A stretch of 64,000 bases of DNA from contig NW_003314293.1 in assembly GCF_000143415.4 (NCBI RefSeq), positions 1,618,457-1,682,456 on the forward strand. Reading direction: 5' to 3'. This DNA is from Selaginella moellendorffii. Lineage: Eukaryota > Streptophyta > Lycopodiopsida > Selaginellales > Selaginellaceae. Position 1 is the stretch's first letter; the number at the start of each line of letters is the position of its first letter. Below the pieces are notes generated by a model that saw only the letters and a list, made by a program, of their open reading frames with translations, had not been told where the DNA came from and did no database searches. A program made the translations under genes and the position numbers. This document shows positions 58,251 to 64,000 of the stretch, piece after piece.

Positions 58251-59400
58251 ATCAAGTCTGAGACTGAGTCTAAAGTCCGAGATTGAGTCTGAGACCGAGT
58301 CTAAAGTCTGAGATCAAGTCTGAGATTGAGTCTAAAATCCAAGATCAGATCTAAAACTGAGTCTGAATACTAATATAGGTTATGGGGTGAAAGCCCAAAA
58401 CAATAATCTCCTAGGGGCAGGAGTTTCCAAAATATAATATAGATGGTGAGACTAAGGATTTAGTCTTGAAGAAACTCTCCTTCATCTAAACCGAGTTAGG
58501 GTTAAAATTAAGGGTTAATAGCCTTGGGTGGGAGTGAATATAGACTTGAGGAATGCCAAAAAAGCTCCTCAAAGAAATGCTCAAAAGCAACTCCCACTCC
58601 TAAAAGGGAAATTGATTGTGGTGCTTCTGGCTTATGTGGAGTGGCATTTTACTTAAGTACTATAAAATTCATTGGTCCTCTCCCATTTATAGGGGCTTGG
58701 GCCTTCCCTTTGGGATGGAGGTGGGGAGTTGAGGTACTTATACTAGGCAATTAACCACGGTGTTTCCCTATGGGGTTTTAAACTAAAAGATGCATTTAAG
58801 ACTTTAGATTTAAATGCAATAAGTATCTAAACCTAAGTAGGACTAATGTAGGATAGGCATGAACTTTGGCAAGAGAACCTAATTAAAGCCAAGGTAAAAG
58901 TGGTTAAATAGATGAGGTTAGTTGGCAAATTAGAAAAGAATTTTTTTTTTCCTTACAAATACTGTGGAAAAATGGTGGCAATACTTGCTACTTTTGCAAT
59001 TTATGCTCCAGAGATTATTATTTATTCTTATTGGAGATACTCAAGTCCAAGACTGAGTCCGAATACTAATACAGGTTATGAGGTGAAAGCCTAAAGTGAT
59101 TGCCTCCCAAAGGGGAGGGATGAATAGTGAGGTTAAGGACTCAATTTTAAAGGTAAAATAGGGAGGGGGATTGGTAAAAAGTTTGGGAATCTTGGTTAAC
59201 ATTTTATAATAATTAGTTAAACCTAAATAGGATTAAGCCAGAGTTTATATAATAAGTGTGAATCTTAGCAAAGGAACTTAATTAAAGTTGAGGCAAAAGT
59301 GGTTAGATAGACAAAGAAAAGGAAAAGTTTTGCATACTATGGAAAAATAGTGACATTATTTACTATCTTCACAATTTGTGCTCTAGAGAGATCACTACAA
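58240..59400. repeat. LTR-like repeats and GAGTCTGAGAC-type short repeats
   Basis: 58240-58380 is an imperfect run of units like GAGTCTGAGACCGAG. Blocks with GAATACTAATACAGGTTATG and GAGGTGAAAGCC start at about 58365 and 59050 and are followed by similar sequence ending in AAGTGGTTAAATAGATG-like text, so this looks like a tandem copy of one non-coding retroelement segment. Part of it (58520-58620) is an inverted match to 46540-46620. Confidence 0.6.
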
Positions 59401-59448
59401 CATCAAGTTCTTGCTAGAGCAACCACAGCTGAATAAAAGACAAAAAAG

Positions 59449-60276
59449 ATGGATAGAGAAACTTCAAGTGCTCTAGGGAAGAAGAATACTTTGTTGGATG
59501 CATTATCTAGAATGTTTGAGAAGCCAGCATCACAAGTCTTAATAGGAGTATCCAGACGGACACCAAACTTCCTGGCTAGAGTGGCAGAGGGGTACATAAA
59601 CAATGTGGTGCTCAGGCCAATCTTCACTCCACTCTCACAATCTGCTGATCAGTCACATCCTGAATTGATATTTAAGAATGGCCTTCTCTGGAGGAAAGGG
59701 AAACTAGTGATAAGCAGAAAGGCAAATCTTAGGTAGGAGGTCTTTGCACAGTGTCACTCAGGTCTGCTAGCAGGCCATCCAGGCATGGCAGGAACTCTTA
59801 CAGCCATCAAGTCTCGCTTTTACTAGAAGGAAATGTAGTGGGAGGTCAAAAGTTGGATGAGGGAGTGTTTGGCATGCTAGCAAATCAAGACTGAGACAGT
59901 CCCTTTTCTAAGGTTGCTGAAGCCGTTGCTAGTAGCTCAAGCATTTTTTGCATCAGTATCGATGGATTTCATCTCAGGCTTGCCTAAGGTGGCTGCTTTG
60001 GATGCTGTCATGGTGGTAGTAGACTGCTTGACAAAGATTAGCCACTTTATTTCTTTGGCAACCACAGCAGATGCAAAGGTGGTTGAGCTATTCTAACTGG
60101 GAATTGTCTAGTACCATGGGATCCCCGGAGAGATTGTATCAGACAAGGACTTGAGGTTCTTGAGTCACTTCTGGAGATCCTTGTGCCAGTCTCTGCGAAT
60201 GAAACTAAGCTATAACTCCACATATCATTCCCAAACAGATGGACAGACTGAAAGGACAAACCAGACTATGGCAGTG
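59449..60276 (+). pseudogene. Ty3/gypsy integrase relic, plus strand
   Basis: Reads HSGLLAGHPGMAGTLTAIKS with a decayed zinc-binding start, then VSMDFISGLPKVAALDAVMV, VVDCLTKISHFISLA, YHGIPGEIVSDKDLRFLSHF and YHSQTDGQTERTNQTM: the integrase core with its Asp, Asp and Glu positions. In-frame stops near 59735, 59825 and 60094. It stops abruptly at about 60276. Confidence 0.85.
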
Positions 60277-60283
60277 GACAAAG

Positions 60284-61010
60284 TGTGTTTCATAATTCAC
60301 CATCATTTGATTTAATTGAATTATGAATTGGTTTGGTTGTGGCAATCATCAATGAGATCTTCAATGCTTGGGATAGGGAACTTGCTTTAACTGTGAGCTT
60401 GTTTTACTCTCTATAATCCACGTGATAATCAGGGCAGGGGCTTGAGCTTTCTTCTATCATGTCATCATCTATCAGCTCGTCAATCATTTTGTCAACCATC
60501 TCTCTTTCCTGCCTGCTGAGGCACACGAACGGACTACAAGTTGGCCAAGTTCTTTCTTGAAGGCTTATGTGGTGTTGAACGCCTGTTTGCTCGATGGCCT
60601 CCTGAGAACAAACCTACCTTTGGGAACTTTTCAGCCAGTTGACAAACTGCTTCTGGAATATCTGCTGCTTTGATGTCCCATAATGCTTCTGAAATCGGCC
60701 CAAGCTCCTCAGTTTCCTGGGATTTTTCACTGCCCCCAGCTAATATCCTCCGAAAGAGCTGCCCTGCTCTCATTGCTAATCCTGAGAAGCTCAACAACTT
60801 TGAATCCCTCAGCTCAATTCTGCTTTCCTGCAGTGAAGCTTCTTTTCCTTCATCGGGTTGAGGCTTGTGGTCACTGCTTTCTTCATGCAGGGCTCCTTTT
60901 CCCCCGCTGCCTGAGTTTCCCTTGCAAGCTGGTTGCAACCTGCTTTCTTCACACAAGACTTCTTTTCTCTCGTGTGCAACTGCCATAGTATCATCCTCTT
61001 CTAAAGACAC
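60284..61010 (-). pseudogene. Ty3/gypsy reverse transcriptase 5' part, minus strand
   Basis: The minus strand reads KMIDELIDDDMIEESSSP, then after a deletion DYHVDYRE, stop, NKLTVK and FPIPSIEDLIDDC, the opening of gypsy RT. Upstream, 60534-61010 is a low-complexity linker with repeated LCEESR/LHEESS/LQESR segments. The RT ends where the plus-strand integrase begins. Confidence 0.8.
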
Positions 61011-61187
61011 TGAAATGCACTCTCCACTTGGTGAAAGTTGCCCATACGTATGTCATAATACTAGGATTGCGCACTGTTGGAGATAAGATGTTTATACTGG
61101 GCTAGCAAAGCGGTCAAAACTGGTCAGCAAGGTCTAGCTCCAACCCAACGATGTGTGGCCATCCTTCTCAAAGGTTAAGTGCTTTTC

Positions 61188-61850
61188 TTAGAAGTTGACT
61201 ATGATGTCTCCTAGCTGCTGCAGAGTCTCCACTCCCAGTATGACATCAACTGCCCCCATGTCCAGCATCCAAAAGGATCCTGTGACCACATATCCTCCTG
61301 ATGTGGATGAGCAAGTAGTCTTTTGGCTAGCCTTGATCACTCCCCCATCAGTGATCTTCACCTCCAGAGGATGAGCTACATCGACTAGCAAAAGCTTCAA
61401 ATTTCCCAAAGACTTCCTGTTGATGAATGTGTGTGATGCACCTGAATCAATCAATGCAAAAGCCACACGTTGCCCCACATTACCTTGGACACAGAAACAT
61501 TCTGGCCCAGCCTTGCCCATAAAAGCTGGTAGTGAGACTGTTCCTCAAAGAGAAGCTGAGGCAAATTGAAAGGACCTATAAGAGTGGGCTCCTTATCCAC
61601 TAGTGTGTCGCTCACTGGGGCGTGAACCTCCATGATGAACACCTCACGATCATTGTCGATTTCATCCAGTTCACATGGTAGCAGATCACCCTGCTCGTTG
61701 GCTTGAAGTTGTATGCTAGAGACCCTGGCTCTTGGGTGTGGCACCTCCTGAGCCTTGCACACTGTGACTTCGATTCCATTTCTCGCCACAGTCAAAACAC
61801 TTGCCTTTACGCAAGTCTTTGAGCCTCTTATCACGATTTACTGACGCTGG
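61188..61850 (-). pseudogene. Retroelement zinc knuckle and aspartic protease
   Basis: A knuckle-like CFDCGEKWNRSH (third Cys lost) at about 61790-61830 is followed, after a linker, by VAFALIDSGASHTFINRKSL with the catalytic Asp in DSGA and VDVILGVETLQQLGDI, a gypsy retropepsin. The protease half is open for 110 codons. Confidence 0.82.
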
Positions 61851-61900
61851 GACTCCAGTGGAGGTCGTGAAAACTGCTGTGACTGGTGTGGTGCAAAAGG

Positions 61901-62651
61901 TTATGGTCGATTGTTTATAGCCTCTCTATGTCCATCATATCTACTAGCCAACTTCTCTTCCAAATCCCTCAACTTCATGTCTACATGCAATGCATACGTC
62001 ATTGCTTGATGAACTGTTAGCGGGTTTTGAGCAATATCAACAGCCATGGACGTTGGGAGAGATGCTATACACCTCTGCATCAAGGCCTCCTCCAGGATAT
62101 TGTTGACAGCATAACGAGCTTGCAGCCATTGTTCGTTGAACTCTTTCAAGGTGGTAGATAAACAATCCCGCATAGCTTATTGAACGGGTAACTCCTCCAT
62201 AGCCACGTTGATGACTCCTAACGAATTAGCTTCTTGAATGTTTCCCAGTTTGGAAGAGTGTGTGCTCTTTCTAGGCTGAAGAACCACCCTGAAGCCAATC
62301 CTTTGAGGTGTAAAGTAGCAAACGGCACTTTATAATCCTCTGAATGTCCTTCGTAATTGAACCATCATTCAATGCAATGCAACCAATCCTGCAGCTTGAT
62401 GATATCATTCTCCCCCCCATACTCAAGAACGTTGAGCTTATCTTTTTCCTGCCATAAGTTGGACACTATTGGGTAACAAGCTGGAAAAGTTGGACTGACG
62501 ATGGTGGCACCATGGGCTGGAAAGGTGGCACAACAACAGGCTGCTGCCACAGAGTGCCCGTCGATGCCGATGCTGCCTCGCCACTCCCCTGTGGTGAATT
62601 TGTTGTTCTAGGGAACATCGGGTTGGCTGGAGCGAGCTCAGGAGCTCTCAT
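61901..62651 (-). pseudogene. Retroelement gag relic
   Basis: Segments read LNVLEYGGENDIIKLQDWLHC, then (frameshifted) KDWLQGGS and NWETFK, and at 61901-62173 LKEFNEQWLQARYAVNNILE with MTYALHVDMKLRDLEEKLAS, the usual order of a gypsy gag. The N-terminus is Pro/Ala/Ser-rich. Confidence 0.75.
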
Positions 62652-62913
62652 ACACTTAGAAGTGATTTAAAATTGGAGTGACTTCACATTGCCTTTAGAC
62701 GTGTCAAACTTATGAATCAAGCAAGTACATTGGCAAGTTTGTTCTTCAGATTCTTGCAGAAAATTTTGAATAATACTCTAGCTTCTAGTGGCTTTTTTGA
62801 ATTGTAGTCTATCCACGAGGGAGTCTCAGTTGGTATGCCTGACTTTTAATTTCATTCAAGAACTTGTGTATACTTTTGAGTATAAATCTAAGGACACTTT
62901 ATCATCCAAGGCT

Positions 62914-63160
62914 GTTCCATAGTGGTGGTGTCGGTGGTTCTATTGGGTAAGTGTATAATTCAGTGTGGAAGATTGCCCTATGGGTGCGATGCAAGCTGAA
63001 GCCGCAGGACAGAGAGCGCTCGGTGAGCAACCAATTTCCTGAAACTTTCCTTAATGATTTTTCTTTCTTAGTTTGCCCTGCTGTGTACCAATGCCAGCAG
63101 AGGCGCTCTGTTTAAAGATACATGCTATAACGCTTGCACTCTCCATGGGGTTGTTTATAT
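62914..63160 (+). pseudogene. Cysteine-rich peptide family, broken member ii
   Basis: Exon-1-like SIVVVSVVLLG at 62914-62946 has a donor but no in-frame Met before an upstream stop. Exon-2-like AMQAEAAGQRAL at 62984-63022 lacks the AG acceptor (TAT in its place). Exon-3-like sequence from 63072 keeps VCPAV and downstream AT-rich motifs but shifts frame before the middle cysteines. It lies 0.5 kb from the intact member iii in the same orientation. Confidence 0.75.
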
Positions 63161-63473
63161 CTGAGAATGTCCAGGTTATGGTAACTCACTATTGAAGTAC
63201 TTGAGAGTTAAGTCTTGTCGATATCATACGAATATGAAGCTTTTTCTGTATGTCTCACTTTGAAAAGGTAGCAAAAGAAAATTTCAAGTTCGATATAGTG
63301 TAGGACTTTCTTTGCATGAGTACCTTGAGATTGCGTGATTCTATGTATAGCTTTATAAGATAATCTTTGTGTACAAGTCTCAGTTGGGAGGCTTGACTTT
63401 TCTGGTTGCAGCGTTCATGAAATCAGAGCGTTTGTGTTACATTCTGTGCTTGGAGCGAAAGGCTTGGTTGGAA

Positions 63474-63777
63474 ATGGGAATGAAATCAAATATCATGGCA
63501 ATTGCTGCGGTGCTGGTTGTTCTCTTGGGTATAATCTCGGCTTGAGTGAAGGATTTTTGTCATTCTTGTTAATATAACAGGGGTTGTGATGCAAGCTGAA
63601 GCTGCAGGACAGCAGGCGCTCCTCCAGCGAGGTGATACATCAGACAATTCGATATAACTTTGGAGATCTCTTCTAGTTTGCCCGGCAGTGTGCCAGTACA
63701 CTAGAGTGGTTTGCAGAGTGAATAGGAATGCATGCTTTAACTCTTGCAATCTCCCGCGAGGATGCCGGCCAGTGTAA
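63474..63777 (+). CDS. Three-exon secreted cysteine-rich peptide, member iii
   Basis: Exons 63474-63528, 63581-63631 and 63677-63777 join in phase to 68 residues; the introns are 52 and 45 bp. Signal peptide IAAVLVVLLGVVMQAEAAG, then GQQALLQRV and six cysteines C-x3-C-x6-C-x6-C-x3-C-x5-C, ending NLPRGCRPV. Compared with member i (42193-42530) the third loop is two residues shorter, while the CFNSCNLPRGCRPV end is identical. The upstream block GTCTCAGTTGGGAGGCTTGA at about 63381 matches the same position in the other members, so promoter or 5' UTR is also kept. Function unknown. Confidence 0.83.
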
Positions 63778-64000
63778 CTTCTAATAAAACGTTATTATTA
63801 TTGTTTATTATGACATAAGGAATCACAACTAGCTTACAAACGACGAAGGATAAGTTGAAGCACGAGGGGGGAAATCCGGAAATGCTGGCCTCGATCTCCA
63901 CTCTGGTTCCCGAGCAAGCGAGAGACTATCTACTCTAGCAGTCACATGCCGCACACACCACAATTTGGCAAAGCTCAAACCTTTTTTGCTCAAAACCGCT
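63778..64000. other. Right edge, nothing recognised
   Basis: 3' flank of peptide member iii. No gene is visible before the window ends. Confidence 0.5.

Overview
This is nuclear plant DNA, most like a lycophyte of the Selaginella moellendorffii type. I infer this from very short introns (43-110 bp in most genes, one of 221 bp), closely packed genes with short intergenic gaps, a cinnamate 4-hydroxylase, SAUR, GIF and jacalin genes in plant form, degenerate Ty3/gypsy elements, and two 100-N assembly gaps (35373-35472 and 55659-55758). There is no bacterial or organellar gene content. All exon joins were read by eye from splice signals and protein continuity.

Positions 1-11900 are a gene-dense housekeeping block: ribulose-phosphate 3-epimerase (5' end only), PCNA, a BAG/IQ co-chaperone, a thaumatin-like protein with a GC-AG intron, an AIRP2-type RING E3 ligase, a zinc-finger/UBA/PUB protein, a small membrane-anchored protein, histone H4 with a classical histone promoter element, a nuclear-encoded uS15 protein, two C/D-box snoRNAs with 15-nt rRNA complementarity, and an Ole e 1-like secreted protein.

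Positions 11940-27240 are a tandem segmental duplication with a period of about 8.24 kb that starts at a (GT)n tract. Each unit carries a Borealin-related gene (intact in unit 1, frameshifted in unit 2), a secreted knottin-like peptide gene (intact in both), a PPR-like relic and an AT-rich retroelement relic. The units differ by an 84-bp in-place inversion and by two insertions of an 87-bp cassette.

Positions 30280-42530 are a second gene block: cinnamate 4-hydroxylase with a decayed partial copy beside it, an F-box gene with its own decayed partial copy, GIF/AN3, two convergent SAUR genes, chalcone isomerase, a broken phage/bacterial-type RNA ligase, and the first member of a three-exon cysteine-rich peptide family.

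Positions 42600-51060 and 57700-62650 are degenerate Ty3/gypsy remnants. Between them a divergent pair flanks three near-identical 474-bp tandem repeats: a secreted papain-fold protein that has lost its catalytic Cys and His and its propeptide, and a secreted jacalin lectin fused to Pro-rich and Cys-rich segments. The window ends with two more copies of the cysteine-rich peptide gene, one broken and one intact. The strongest candidates for undescribed biology are the two small peptide families, the dead papain/jacalin pair and the RNA-ligase fragment.
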